Assembly (NCBI RefSeq): GCF_002160525.1
Contig: NZ_NFKT01000014.1
Coordinates: forward strand, 1 to 64,000
DNA: 64,000 nt
Origin: Lachnoclostridium sp. An169
GTDB taxonomy: Bacteria > Bacillota > Clostridia > Lachnospirales > Lachnospiraceae
Direction of reading: 5' to 3'
Below, piece after piece: positions 7,586 to 16,570 of this stretch. Made by a program: the position numbers and the translations under genes. The notes beneath the pieces were generated by a model. It was not told where the DNA came from. It ran no database searches and saw only the letters and a list, made by a program, of their open reading frames with translations. Within the stretch, counting starts at the first letter, position 1; each line of letters opens with the position of its first letter.

Positions 7586-9115
7586 TTAATCTGCAGGAAG
7601 ATGTATGACAAATTCCGTGCCTTCTCCCACTCTGCTCTTAACCGTAATATCGCCTCCGTGTAAAACGATGATCTGCTTTGCAATCGCAAGCCCAAGCCCG
7701 CTGCCTTCCGGCTTTTCCCGGGTGTTCGTTCCCCGGTAATATCTGGTAAAAAGCTCCGCCTGCTCTTCCTCGCTGATGCCCACACCGTTGTCCCGGACAG
7801 AAATGCGGATCCCGTCCCTCTCATGTTTCTCCACAGCCACCGTCACTTTCGTGTCCGCAGGATTATGAACCAGAGCATTGACGACAAGATTCCCCACTGC
7901 ACGGCGGAACAAATCCCTGTCAATGCAGGCAGTAAACTCTGCGCCCTCACTCTCAAACTCAATATCCCTGTCGCCATAAGCGGGATCATTGGCAATATCG
8001 ATGACCAGCTCTCTCAGGAAGCGCACCATCCGCACCTCCTCCGGGTGGAAGGGAAACGCCCCGGACTCCAACTGATAAGTCAGCTTCAGGTCATTGATCA
8101 GCTTTTCCGCATAATCCACGTTTTTCAGAATAATGGCGCCGTATTCCCGAACCGTCCGCTTCTCCGCCGCGAAGCGTTCTGCCAGATCATCCTTCGGACC
8201 GGCTGTCGCGTCGCCCATTTTTCCATCTACTGTACCGCCCGTTCCTCCACCTGCCGCGCCATCCGGCATCCTGTCTGCCTGTCCGTCTGCAAGCAGTTCT
8301 GCATAGCCCCGGACAGGGGATAAGGGCGTTTTCAGGTCATGGGTAATATTCGTGATCCACTCCCGCCGGGCACGCTCCGTCTCCTCCTTGAGCCGGTCGC
8401 TGCGTCGGATCTCTTCATCCATTTTGTTCAGTGCCCTGTATACTCCGGCGAAGATTCCCTTCTCCGCAAGAGGCATATAATCGCGCTGCGAAATATCTTC
8501 AATCCCCCGTGTGATCTTCCCCATCTTCCGTATAATCCAGAAGCCGTAAACGAGAAACAGCGCTGCAGCCCCGGCGAAAGCAGAGACAAGTACCAGGCGG
8601 AACACCGGGGAAAGCCGACTCACAGTCTCACCGTTATAGTAGAGCATATATTTCCCCACAGCATAGGGAAAACCGATCAGATAATTCCACGTCTCACCGG
8701 AGTCCTCAAAACTGCTCACAAAAACCGTATATCCGTCCTCAAAGGCGCCTGTCGCCAGGGCAGCCAGTTCCGACGCCGGGTAACTCTCCGGATAGCTGTC
8801 CGGTTTGCTGTGGGCGAAAACCTCCCGTCCGGATTCATCGAGAACCTGGAGCCACAGACCGTACCTGTCCAGTCTGTCCAGACCGATCTCTTCGATTGCA
8901 GGAGTGCCGCCGTCATTTTCCATCCACAGAGAAAAATTATCTGTAAAACGCTGCGGCCATGAAGCCTCGCTTAATCCTTCCGGCTCTGGTATGAAAAAAA
9001 TATAATAATACAGCCCGATTCCCACCGCAGCCACCAACAGCACCAGGGCGGAAAAAATGATAATTATCCAGAAAAACGGATTCAGTTTCCATCTGCTTTT
9101 CATGCTACTTTTCAT
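7586..9115 (-). CDS. Two-component sensor histidine kinase with extracytoplasmic domain
   Basis: A 509-residue kinase: transmembrane helix at about 14-40, an extracytoplasmic sensor of about 130 residues, a second helix at 170-195, a HAMP-like linker, HisKA with H259 in NITHDLKTPLS, and HATPase_c with NALVHN, DNGVGI and GSGLGLAI. Between the H-box helix and the second helix of the dimerisation domain is an unusual glycine-rich insert (about 277-312, containing GAAGGGTGGTVDGKMGD). Kinases of this family normally have a tight turn here. It lies between its response regulator (42 bases upstream) and the ABC exporter it probably controls. Confidence 0.92.
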   Translation of the reverse strand: MKSSMKSRWKLNPFFWIIIIFSALVLLVAAVGIGLYYYIFFIPEPEGLSEASWPQRFTDNFSLWMENDGGTPAIEEIGLDRLDRYGLWLQVLDESGREVFAHSKPDSYPESYPASELAALATGAFEDGYTVFVSSFEDSGETWNYLIGFPYAVGKYMLYYNGETVSRLSPVFRLVLVSAFAGAAALFLVYGFWIIRKMGKITRGIEDISQRDYMPLAEKGIFAGVYRALNKMDEEIRRSDRLKEETERARREWITNITHDLKTPLSPVRGYAELLADGQADRMPDGAAGGGTGGTVDGKMGDATAGPKDDLAERFAAEKRTVREYGAIILKNVDYAEKLINDLKLTYQLESGAFPFHPEEVRMVRFLRELVIDIANDPAYGDRDIEFESEGAEFTACIDRDLFRRAVGNLVVNALVHNPADTKVTVAVEKHERDGIRISVRDNGVGISEEEQAELFTRYYRGTNTREKPEGSGLGLAIAKQIIVLHGGDITVKSRVGEGTEFVIHLPAD

Positions 9116-9157
9116 AGTGATGCACCAGCTTATTCCTTCTCCTATGGGTTCATCAGT

Positions 9158-9865
9158 TTACTGCTTCTCAAATGGATTCACCAGCTTATAGCCCAGCCCC
9201 TTCATGGTAACGATATACCGGGGCTTTGCAGGGTCATCCTCCAGCTTTTCCCGCAGATGCCGGATGTGAACCATGATTGTGTTGTCACACCCGAAGCTGT
9301 CCTCGCCCCATACCGTCTCATACAGGCGCTCCCGGCTGATCACCCGTCCGATATTCTGTGCCAGATAATATAAAATCTCAAACTCTCTCGCCGTAAGCTC
9401 CAGCTCCCTGCCGTTTTTCAGGACGCGGCAGCCCTCCGGGTCGATCCGAAGCTCTCCCACAGCGACCGCGCGGGTCGGCTCCGGACTGTCCCTGTACTCC
9501 GCCCGGCGCAGCTGCGCCTTCACCCGGTAAGCCACTTCTTTCGGGCTGAAAGGCTTTGTCACATAATCATCACCGCCTACCGCCAGACCGAGAATCTTGT
9601 CCACTTCGTCATTTTTCGAGGACAGGAACAGAACCGGGCAGTGGGAAAACTGCCGGATCTTCCTGCACACCTCGTATCCGTCCATATCCGGCAGCATCAC
9701 ATCCAGGATCACGACATCCGGAGCCTTCTCCCGGCATGCGTTTACTGCATCATTTCCGTTCCCGATCTTGAGGATGCTGCGGAACCCTTCCATCATCAGG
9801 GCTTTTTCAAGCAGATCCCGGATGTCAGGTTCATCGTCAACTATCATTATTATGTGTTCATTCAT
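9158..9865 (-). CDS. OmpR-family response regulator
   Basis: A 235-residue DNA-binding regulator. The receiver domain has IVDDEPD at 8-14, phospho-acceptor D55 in ILDVMLPD and the lysine in TKPFS; the C-terminal winged helix ends with RYIVTMKGLGYKLVNPF. It is the first regulator gene of the module regulator-kinase-ATPase-permease (9865 down to 5353). The gene upstream on the same strand ends only 7 bases before its ATG, so it may also be read through from that promoter. Confidence 0.94.
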   Translation of the reverse strand: MNEHIIMIVDDEPDIRDLLEKALMMEGFRSILKIGNGNDAVNACREKAPDVVILDVMLPDMDGYEVCRKIRQFSHCPVLFLSSKNDEVDKILGLAVGGDDYVTKPFSPKEVAYRVKAQLRRAEYRDSPEPTRAVAVGELRIDPEGCRVLKNGRELELTAREFEILYYLAQNIGRVISRERLYETVWGEDSFGCDNTIMVHIRHLREKLEDDPAKPRYIVTMKGLGYKLVNPFEKQ

Positions 9866-9872
9866 GGTGTTT

Positions 9873-11351
9873 CTACCTTATCGTGATATATTTCTGATTT
9901 TTACTGTTTGGCTTATCTGGTATCGTCATAGATATCCGCCCTTGTTGAAGAAGCGGATATAAATATTTACGCACAGTCTTTTTATCGCGATATCCAAGAT
10001 ATTCCATAATTTCTTGGATATTCTTTGCTTCAGCGCAAAATCTTAGTATACGTTCCTCTATACCTGGTTGTTTAAGTAGAGGATTTTCGCTTCTATCTGG
10101 GGGAATTTTTGTTCCAACTGGGGGAATTTCTGTTCCAACTGGGGGAATTTCTGTTCTATCTGGTACATTTTCATCATCAACTGGCGCATACATCTTTGGC
10201 TCTAACCGTTCAAAAGGAATTGTCACCACAATACTATTCTCCCTAAGTTCAATACAGTCTTCACCATAAAGTTCCGTTATTTTAGGTACCCCGCGTCCAG
10301 AACGTTCACTTATATGAAGCTGAAGAAAAATATCCGACAGTTTCTGGTTGACCGGAACTGATTCCCCGGCAAAAAAACCTTCAACGGTCTGTTTCGGCGG
10401 CAGGTGTCCTCGAGACAATATTTCAATTCTGTCCCGAAATCCCGTAAACATCGGTGCATTACCATCTATCCATAAATTATGCACAAATGCATTGATTACC
10501 GCCTCTCTATACGCCTCAGCATGGAACAGCGGCACTTCCTTACGTTCAACAATACGGTTTCTTTCATCTGCCTGTGGAATATTCAGCACTTCCCCATAAC
10601 GAAGCACATCATCCAAAGAATACAACAGACAAGTATTTCCAAACTCTCTGACAGAATACATTGTTGTTGATTTTGACTCTCCTGAAAACAAGGAAAAACG
10701 GACTGGAATATGACTATTGTCAGAAAGCAACTGTGCCATCAGATTATATTTTCCATCTTTCGTTAAGAGCCCGAGATTCTTTTTAAATGTACGCTTATTC
10801 AGAGTAATACCTTTCGCCTCATAGTATACAAATAATTTATTAAAGGTCAGATCCTGAAACTCCGATTCAGTATTTTCTATTGTCGGGAAACCATTTTTCA
10901 GAATATCAAACAGCCTTGATTCCCTCTCCGGATATTCCATCAAATTCACTTTACTGGAACCAATGCGAAGATACCTAACCCGATCAAATGCAGTCGGCAC
11001 CGTTTTTGCAGCAGGTATCACAAGTACGACAATTCGTTTGCCTTCGAGCTCCATTTCATGGAATTCAAAGCTTATATCCGGTTTGACCATCCGCGCCAGA
11101 TAATGTTTGAGCGGCTCATTTTTAACATCCTGATGGATATCAAAGGTTGTTCCCTTTATTATGTGAGTATTATTCTCTACTCCCCATACAAAGTACGCAT
11201 ATTCCTCGCCCACCATTGCCGCCGCATTGGACATACCAGAAATATATTCTCCCAACGCATGAGACTCAAACCAGTTTTCTTTAAATTCAAACCATTCCTC
11301 CTCATGCTTATGGGAAATAAGGTTTTTTACAATAGATTTAAGTTCATTCAT
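9873..11351 (-). CDS. AlbA_2/Schlafen-type ATP-binding protein with C-terminal GHKL-like and winged-helix regions
   Basis: A 492-residue protein of the RNA-directed or transcriptional-regulator group annotated as ATP-binding proteins with an AlbA_2 (divergent AAA_4, Schlafen) domain. The N-terminal 150 residues contain EEEWFEFKENW and YFVWGVENNTHII, typical of AlbA_2. Residues about 285-385 resemble the HATPase_c_4 domain (EAVINAFVHNLW, FRDRIEILSRGHLPP, SGRGVPKI). After a repeat linker (EIPPVGT units) a winged helix ends the protein. The gene is clearly AT-richer than its neighbours and sits between rpsI and a response regulator, which suggests acquisition. Family members occur in mobile and defence contexts; function is unknown. 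Confidence 0.8.
   Translation of the reverse strand: MNELKSIVKNLISHKHEEEWFEFKENWFESHALGEYISGMSNAAAMVGEEYAYFVWGVENNTHIIKGTTFDIHQDVKNEPLKHYLARMVKPDISFEFHEMELEGKRIVVLVIPAAKTVPTAFDRVRYLRIGSSKVNLMEYPERESRLFDILKNGFPTIENTESEFQDLTFNKLFVYYEAKGITLNKRTFKKNLGLLTKDGKYNLMAQLLSDNSHIPVRFSLFSGESKSTTMYSVREFGNTCLLYSLDDVLRYGEVLNIPQADERNRIVERKEVPLFHAEAYREAVINAFVHNLWIDGNAPMFTGFRDRIEILSRGHLPPKQTVEGFFAGESVPVNQKLSDIFLQLHISERSGRGVPKITELYGEDCIELRENSIVVTIPFERLEPKMYAPVDDENVPDRTEIPPVGTEIPPVGTKIPPDRSENPLLKQPGIEERILRFCAEAKNIQEIMEYLGYRDKKTVRKYLYPLLQQGRISMTIPDKPNSKNQKYITIR
10094..10161. repeat. 21-bp tandem repeat inside the AlbA_2 gene
   Basis: Three tandem copies with a 21-bp period, anchored by GGGGG at 10099, 10120 and 10141 and each continuing AATTTnTGTT. 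They encode in-frame TEIPPVG units in the linker before the winged helix. The copies are nearly identical, which implies recent expansion and a length that could vary between strains. Confidence 0.9.
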
Positions 11352-11452
11352 ATAATCCGCTCCACAACAAAATTAATTAATAAAACATCTTCAGTCCATT
11401 TTTTCGATTTCTTTTATAGTATCACACCTCTCTTCAGAAAGATACCAAAATC

Positions 11453-11483
11453 AAAAACCTCCCAGAACAAATGTCCTGAGAGG
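11453..11483 (-). terminator. Rho-independent terminator of rplM-rpsI
   Basis: On the minus strand CCTCTCAG and CTGGGAGG pair over 8 bases (one G-T pair) around a 10-base loop and are followed by TTTTT at 11457-11453. It lies 47 bases after the rpsI stop. Confidence 0.9.
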
Positions 11484-11529
11484 CCATGTAGCGCCTTGCG
11501 GCGTTTGTATCGTATAGAATTGTATCCGA

Positions 11530-11922
11530 TTAACGTTTGGAGAACTGCGGAGCTCTACGTGCAGCCTTGAGGCCGTATTTCTTACGCTCTTTCATTCTCG
11601 GGTCACGAGTAAGGAATCCTGCGCTCTTGAGTACCGGTCTGTAATCAGCATCTGCCTCAAGCAGTGCTCTTGCGATACCGTGACGGATCGCTCCTGCCTG
11701 TCCTGTGTAACCGCCGCCATGAACGTTTACAAGTACATCGAATTTGTCTGTTGTGCCTGTAGCCACGAGAGGCTGACGGACAACAACTTTCAGAGTCTCA
11801 AGTCCGAGATACTCGTCAATGTCTCTTTTATTGATAGTAATCTTGCCTGTTCCAGGTACAAGATAAACTCTTGCTACTGATTTTTTTCTTCTTCCTGTTC
11901 CGTAATATTTTGCGTTAGCCAC
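11530..11922 (-). CDS. rpsI: 30S ribosomal protein S9
   Basis: A complete 130-residue S9. It has [19 protein letters not shown] at the N-terminus, [20 protein letters not shown] in the middle and the invariant C-terminal tail RRAPQFSKR that reaches the ribosomal P site. A ribosome site GGAGGA precedes the ATG. It follows rplM by 26 bases in the standard pair and is closed by the terminator at 11453-11483. In most Firmicutes this pair follows truA; here truA is 8 kb away. Confidence 0.98.
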   Translation of the reverse strand: MANAKYYGTGRRKKSVARVYLVPGTGKITINKRDIDEYLGLETLKVVVRQPLVATGTTDKFDVLVNVHGGGYTGQAGAIRHGIARALLEADADYRPVLKSAGFLTRDPRMKERKKYGLKAARRAPQFSKR

Positions 11923-11948
11923 TGTTATATCCTCCTTTCAACCTCTAC

Positions 11949-12377
11949 CTAAAATGTAAGAACTTCCGGCTTCTGAGCCTGATGTGCGTGCTCTGGGCCA
12001 GCATAAACATGAAGTTTCTTGATCATGTCTCTTCCCATAGGTCCTTTCGGAAGCATTCCTTTAACAGCCAGCTCGATAACCTTCTCCGGTTTCTTAGCCA
12101 TCATCTCTGCGAGTGTTGTCTCTCTCATACCTCCAACATAATCGGAGTGGCTGTAGTAAACTTTCTGCTGTAATTTCTTTCCAGTAACTTTTACTTTCTC
12201 AGCATTTACAATAATTACATAATCACCTGTATCAATGTGCGGTGTGTACTCTGCTTTGTTCTTTCCTCTGAGCACTTTAGCGACCTCAGAAGCAAGACGG
12301 CCAAGTGTGCAGCCTTCAGCGTCAACCACATACCATTTTCTTTCAATCTTATCCGGGTTAGCCATATAAGTTTTCAT
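11949..12377 (-). CDS. rplM: 50S ribosomal protein L13
   Basis: A complete 142-residue L13 starting [20 protein letters not shown], with [14 protein letters not shown] and the C-terminal PQKPEVL-like end ([11 protein letters not shown]). The start at 12377 is chosen because it follows TAGGAGGA at the right distance; six extra upstream codons in frame are not part of the family. It is the first gene of the rplM-rpsI operon and is preceded by a leader hairpin and a consensus promoter. Confidence 0.98.
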   Translation of the reverse strand: MKTYMANPDKIERKWYVVDAEGCTLGRLASEVAKVLRGKNKAEYTPHIDTGDYVIIVNAEKVKVTGKKLQQKVYYSHSDYVGGMRETTLAEMMAKKPEKVIELAVKGMLPKGPMGRDMIKKLHVYAGPEHAHQAQKPEVLTF

Positions 12378-12432
12378 GGGTGTTCCTCCTACCAAAAATC
12401 ATCAAATAACGTTTCAATTATATATCTGAAAT

Positions 12433-12462
12433 CAACATGCTCCGGGGCTATGGCGCATACTG
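12433..12462 (-). ncRNA. Leader hairpin of rplM, possible L13 autoregulatory leader
   Basis: In the rplM 5' leader CAGTATGC (12462-12455) pairs with GCATGTTG (12440-12433) over 8 bases, including two G-U pairs, around a C/G-rich 14-base loop. Firmicute rplM genes carry an L13-binding leader that represses translation when L13 is in excess; position and size fit. I cannot verify the family consensus here. Confidence 0.45.
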
Positions 12463-12487
12463 TTTCTCCCTTTTGTCACGCTGTAAT

Positions 12488-12516
12488 ATTATAGACCTGC
12501 GAACCACCCATGTCAA
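12488..12516 (-). promoter_or_regulatory. Consensus sigma-A promoter of rplM-rpsI
   Basis: A perfect TTGACA (12516-12511) and a perfect TATAAT (12493-12488) are separated by exactly 17 bp. The start point would be near 12481, giving a leader of about 105 bases that contains the hairpin at 12433-12462. Confidence 0.92.
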
Positions 12517-12560
12517 GCTTTTTTTCATGTTTCTGCGATTTTCCGCGATTTCTGCGATTT

Positions 12561-13529
12561 TTACTTTCTCTTTTTCAGTACAATCACCACAACTACTGCC
12601 GCGACAGCCGCCACCAGTACTACAATCCAGATGACAAAATTCGCGTTGTCTCCGGTCTGAGGGCTGATATATTCCCCGGAAGTCCCATAACTTCCTGTCA
12701 GTGATACACGCCCCGGCAGACTGGTCTTCTGCAGCTGCAGCTTCTCGGTTTTCTGTGTCGGTTCCAGGTAGGACGGCAGATCCGTCTGCATCCCGGAATT
12801 ATCTTTCTTTTCCGCAACAATAAATGTTCCCACATGGTCCGATTCAAATACCAGATTTCCTTCCGTCACCTGTGCGCTTACCTCTGCAGGCATTCCTGTT
12901 CCATCGGTATAATAAACCGCTGCCCTTCCCGGATCATATCCCTCAGGCAGAGGAACAGAGATCAGCACGGCTGCATCCGGCTCTGCCAGGGACATATCCG
13001 GCAGGCTCAGAATCCGGATATCAAATACCGCAAACTGATCCGCAATCAGAGAGAAATACTGATTCAGCAATTCCACGGCTTCCCCGCTGTCCACTTTCGT
13101 CACATAGAGCATTCCCATGGCGGGCAGTGCCGCAGAATCTCCCTGAACCGTAATACCGGTCTGTGCGTCTGTGAGTACCACCGGCTGTGTCTGTCCTGCG
13201 CTGCCCGGCTCACCGGAACCATTTCCGCTGCTGCCGTTTTCATCACCTGTACCTGTCCCCGGTTCAGTACCGGTTCCGCCCTCCGTTCCACCGCCCGGTT
13301 CACCGGAACCGGTTTCATCACCTGTGCCGGTCTGCCCTTCTCCACTCCCGTCATTTTCCGCGCCGTTCCCGACCGAGGCGTCCGTCTCGGATTCCGCTTC
13401 GGATTCCGTCTCAGCTTCATCTGTTCCCTGCATTTCCGCCGCCAGCGCTCCCGCCGGCGCCATGGACGCCATCAGCATCCCGGCAAGCAAAATAGCGGAC
13501 ATCCGTTTTATAAGTTTCTTTTTCTTCAT
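12561..13529 (-). CDS. Secreted cell-wall-anchored protein with SPQTG sorting signal
   Basis: A 322-residue surface protein of unknown function. Signal peptide: KKKKLIKR then a hydrophobic stretch ending ALA at about residue 30. Residues about 32-115 are a low-complexity stalk rich in E, G, S, T and D. A folded domain of about 130 residues follows, rich in beta-type sequence. The C-terminus has SPQTG, a 20-residue hydrophobic helix and KKRK, which is a complete sorting signal of the (S/P)PxTG kind used by clostridial sortases rather than classic LPxTG. The ATG follows AAGGAGGAG. No sortase is in the window. I recognise no enzyme motif; a ligand-binding role is only a guess. Confidence 0.8.
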   Translation of the reverse strand: MKKKKLIKRMSAILLAGMLMASMAPAGALAAEMQGTDEAETESEAESETDASVGNGAENDGSGEGQTGTGDETGSGEPGGGTEGGTGTEPGTGTGDENGSSGNGSGEPGSAGQTQPVVLTDAQTGITVQGDSAALPAMGMLYVTKVDSGEAVELLNQYFSLIADQFAVFDIRILSLPDMSLAEPDAAVLISVPLPEGYDPGRAAVYYTDGTGMPAEVSAQVTEGNLVFESDHVGTFIVAEKKDNSGMQTDLPSYLEPTQKTEKLQLQKTSLPGRVSLTGSYGTSGEYISPQTGDNANFVIWIVVLVAAVAAVVVVIVLKKRK

Positions 13530-13577
13530 GATAGGCTCCTCCTTAACTTCTGTCTCCGCATCTCTTCTTGTTTTTCA

Positions 13578-15014
13578 CTATTCTAATGTAAACGAACGGA
13601 AATCAAATTTTCCTTTTCCGACAAATATAAAATACAGAGGCTTTACTCCGTCTCCGATCTTCAGTCTGCTCTCCGCCTTCTTCCACCTCAGAGAAGGCGT
13701 CACCGGAATCCGCGCCACTTTCTTCATGTCGTCCGTGACAAAGAGCTTCCCTCTCGCCATTCCCCGGATCTCAACGGTGATCTTCTGCGCATTTTCAAAC
13801 CGGAAATATTTGAACCCCGCACGGCATCCGTTTCCGAAGCAGGAAATATACTGATCCGGCGAATCCTCCCGGTCCTTCCCGCTCTGTTTAAAACACAGTT
13901 CAAAGGGATGGAGCCAGCGGAAGCACAGATAAAAGCAATTCCCGTGGCGTTTCTGCAGATTACAGGCGATCCTTGCCTCATAGGTTCCGCGCCCTTCAAG
14001 CGGTCCTCCGTTTAACCCGCAGGAAGTCATCTCCGCCTGGCGGAAATTCCCGGTCTTCTCCAGCACCAGTTCCTCTGCGCATGCCTGTCTGGAATACTGG
14101 GAACGGTTCGTCTGCCTGTGGTAGAATACATAATATTTTCCGTTCAGCTCCAGTATGGAACCGTGTGTATTTCCCGTAAAATTCGCTGCCGTCCTGGGGC
14201 TTACATGACCGTTGAGCCCGATATCGCCGTTGCTCACCAGAGTTCCGCCGAAATGGAAATCCCCGTCCGGTCTGTCGGAAACTGCATAACAGAGCTCGTG
14301 TCCCTGATGAGAGGAATAGATAAAGTAATATTTCCCCTGGATCTTCCGCATGGATGAAGCCTCAAAAAACGGATGCCGGGCAAACTCTGTATGCTTCGCC
14401 CTCCGAATCCCGGGAACGATCATTCTCGGAGCTTCCCGGATTGTCACCATATCCGGCTCAAGGACCGTCACAGTGGCGCCGTTCTTATTTACATTGGTTC
14501 CCCATGAGAGATTGATCTCATAAGCCGCCGGACACCATCCGGTATAGAGATATACCTTTCCGTCTTCCACGAACACGCCCGGATCGAACTGGAACGTATC
14601 CCCTTTCCGGTGCCCCAGAAGCTGTCCGTCCGGATAGTGCACATGTCCGTAAAATTCATATTTTCCCGCCGGTTCATCACACACCGCCACGCCGATCAGG
14701 GACTTTCTTCCCAGAAAATAATAGAGATAATATCTTCCGTCCGGGCCCTGGATACAGTCCGGAGCCGGAAGGGCCGCCTTTCCGTCCCGGTTCACCGGAT
14801 CATCCGTCCTCTTCCAGATCACGCCCTCATACCGCCAGTCGCTCAGGTCATCAGCCGGAGCCGACCAGCACACATAGTCATTGAGGCAGAAATTATGTCC
14901 GCCGAAACGGTCATGGGAACCGTATACATATACTCTTTCTCCGAACAGCCTGGGTTCCCCGTCCGGGATGTATTCCCAGCTCGGAAGATATGGATTTACC
15001 GCCTGTTTTTTCAT
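13578..15014 (-). CDS. Glycoside hydrolase family 43-like enzyme
   Basis: A 478-residue cytoplasmic enzyme without signal peptide. The N-terminal five-bladed propeller begins NPYLPSWEYIPDGEPRLFG and VYVYGSHD; further GH43-like landmarks are APDCIQGPDGRYYLYYF (putative catalytic aspartate region) and FFEASSMRKI (putative general acid glutamate). A beta-sandwich domain of about 130 residues ends the protein. The gene at 49606-51066 is a clear paralogue with the same N-terminal motif and the same C-terminal end. It is divergent from the GH13 gene at 15213. Substrate not predictable; arabinosides or xylosides are usual for the family. Confidence 0.85.
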   Translation of the reverse strand: MKKQAVNPYLPSWEYIPDGEPRLFGERVYVYGSHDRFGGHNFCLNDYVCWSAPADDLSDWRYEGVIWKRTDDPVNRDGKAALPAPDCIQGPDGRYYLYYFLGRKSLIGVAVCDEPAGKYEFYGHVHYPDGQLLGHRKGDTFQFDPGVFVEDGKVYLYTGWCPAAYEINLSWGTNVNKNGATVTVLEPDMVTIREAPRMIVPGIRRAKHTEFARHPFFEASSMRKIQGKYYFIYSSHQGHELCYAVSDRPDGDFHFGGTLVSNGDIGLNGHVSPRTAANFTGNTHGSILELNGKYYVFYHRQTNRSQYSRQACAEELVLEKTGNFRQAEMTSCGLNGGPLEGRGTYEARIACNLQKRHGNCFYLCFRWLHPFELCFKQSGKDREDSPDQYISCFGNGCRAGFKYFRFENAQKITVEIRGMARGKLFVTDDMKKVARIPVTPSLRWKKAESRLKIGDGVKPLYFIFVGKGKFDFRSFTLE

Positions 15015-15212
15015 TAATTTTCACCTTCCGTCAAGCTATAACTCTAGTATATCAGCCCCCGCCCGGCAATGCAATTAACTGTTCTATTTTTATCCCCATT
15101 GTGGTATACTGTTGTTAGTGTCAGTACACGGAAAACCTGTATTTCAGATGGATTTTTCCGGTGCGTCTGCAATTCCCACTGACGGCAACTAAATTGAAGG
15201 AAGGTATGAAAT
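15015..15212. other. Divergent intergenic region between GH43-like and GH13 genes
   Basis: This 198-base gap must hold promoters for both genes. It has a TATACT near 15104 reading plus without a clear -35 box, and an imperfect hairpin (CACGGAAAA at 15127-15135 against TTTTCCGGTG at 15154-15163, one bulge) in what would be the GH13 leader. The hairpin has no T-run and may be an operator. Confidence 0.35.
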
Positions 15213-16547
15213 ATGTGGGCTTACAATGAAACTTTTTATCAGATATATCCTATCGGATTCTGCGGGGCTCCGACACATAATGACGGCGTCACCGCGCACC
15301 GCATTCTCAAGGTCGGCGAATGGGCGGAATATCTTGAGAAGCTGGGGATCGGTTCGATCATTCTCAATCCGATTTTCGAGTCTGACAATCACGGCTACGA
15401 CACCCGTGATTTTCTGAAAATCGACTGCCGCCTCGGCACGAACGAGGATTTTAAGGAAGTCTGTCAGACACTCCACAAGCACAATGTAAAGATCATGCTG
15501 GACGGAGTATTTAACCATGTAGGAAGAGGATTCTGGGCGTTTAAGGATGTTCAGGAGAAGAAGTGGGATTCCCCGTACAAAGACTGGTTTATCATTAATT
15601 TCGACGGAAACAGCGGCTACAACGACGGCTTCTGGTACGAAGGCTGGGAAGGACATTTTGAGTTGGTCAAACTGAATCTTCAGAATCCCGTTGTCGTGGA
15701 CTATCTGCTGGACTGTGTAAAGACCTGGATTGAAGAATTCGACATTGACGGACTGCGTCTGGACGTGGCGTATTCCCTGGATCACAACTTCATGAAACGC
15801 CTGCGCCGTTTCTGCGAAGAAATCAAGCCGGGATTCGCGCTCATCGGCGAAGTTCTGTTCGGCGACTACAATCTGATCGTCAACGACGAGATGCTGCACA
15901 GCTGTACCAATTACGAATGCTACAAGGGAATTTATTCCAGTCTCAACAGCATGAACCTGTTCGAGATCGCACATTCGCTGAACCGCCAGTTCGGACCGGA
16001 GCAGTGGTGCATTTACCGCGGCAAGCATCTGATGACCTTCGTGGACAACCATGATGTAACCAGGATTGCAAGCATCCTGACAAACAAGAACCATCTGCCG
16101 CTGGCATACGGCATCCTTTTCGGCATGCCGGGAATTCCGTGCATTTATTATGGAAGCGAGTGGGGCGAGGAGGGTGTCAAAGCGCCGGACAATGACTATG
16201 CGCTGCGTCCCTGCTTCGACGAGCCGAAACCGAACGAGCTGACACGCTTTATCAGCGAGCTGATCGCAGTGCGCCGGGAAAGCGACGCCCTGTGCAGCGG
16301 TTCCTACCGCAATGTGGTCATCACCAATCATCAGCTTATCTTCGAGCGTAAAAGCGAAAACGAGCGTGTGCTTGTAGCGATCAACGCTTCTGATGCCGAG
16401 TATACCGCATCCAACGGAGAACTCCAGGGAAAATATGTGGATCTTCTGACAGATGGAAGCACACAGGATCCGGAAACGGAGGAGATTACACTTAACGGGC
16501 AGCTTACGATGGCGCCTTACAGTGTCCGGTATCTGAAGGCCGTATAA
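15213..16547 (+). CDS. Alpha-amylase family (GH13) glycosidase
   Basis: A 444-residue intracellular GH13 enzyme without signal peptide. The TIM barrel shows all conserved regions: region I DGVFNH at 97-102, nucleophile D184 in GLRLDVA, general acid E213 in IGEVLFG and the third acid D278 in FVDNHD. The C-terminal beta domain is short. The size and the WAYNETFYQIYPIGF start resemble cyclomaltodextrinase, neopullulanase or maltogenic enzymes lacking the N-terminal domain, so it probably splits imported malto-oligosaccharides. The start follows GGAAGG. It is a single-gene unit closed by the terminator at 16577. Confidence 0.9.
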   Translation: MWAYNETFYQIYPIGFCGAPTHNDGVTAHRILKVGEWAEYLEKLGIGSIILNPIFESDNHGYDTRDFLKIDCRLGTNEDFKEVCQTLHKHNVKIMLDGVFNHVGRGFWAFKDVQEKKWDSPYKDWFIINFDGNSGYNDGFWYEGWEGHFELVKLNLQNPVVVDYLLDCVKTWIEEFDIDGLRLDVAYSLDHNFMKRLRRFCEEIKPGFALIGEVLFGDYNLIVNDEMLHSCTNYECYKGIYSSLNSMNLFEIAHSLNRQFGPEQWCIYRGKHLMTFVDNHDVTRIASILTNKNHLPLAYGILFGMPGIPCIYYGSEWGEEGVKAPDNDYALRPCFDEPKPNELTRFISELIAVRRESDALCSGSYRNVVITNHQLIFERKSENERVLVAINASDAEYTASNGELQGKYVDLLTDGSTQDPETEEITLNGQLTMAPYSVRYLKAV

Positions 16548-16570
16548 TATCTGAAGACTGTACAAATTGC

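Noticed and set aside
10094-10161. Tandem repeats considered as a CRISPR array
   Set aside because: Units are 21 bp without unique spacers and are in-frame coding; the same holds for the 24-bp repeats at 37877-37972.
15189-16565. 458-codon minus-strand frame opposite the GH13 gene
   Set aside because: The plus strand has all catalytic motifs of GH13; the reverse frame has none.
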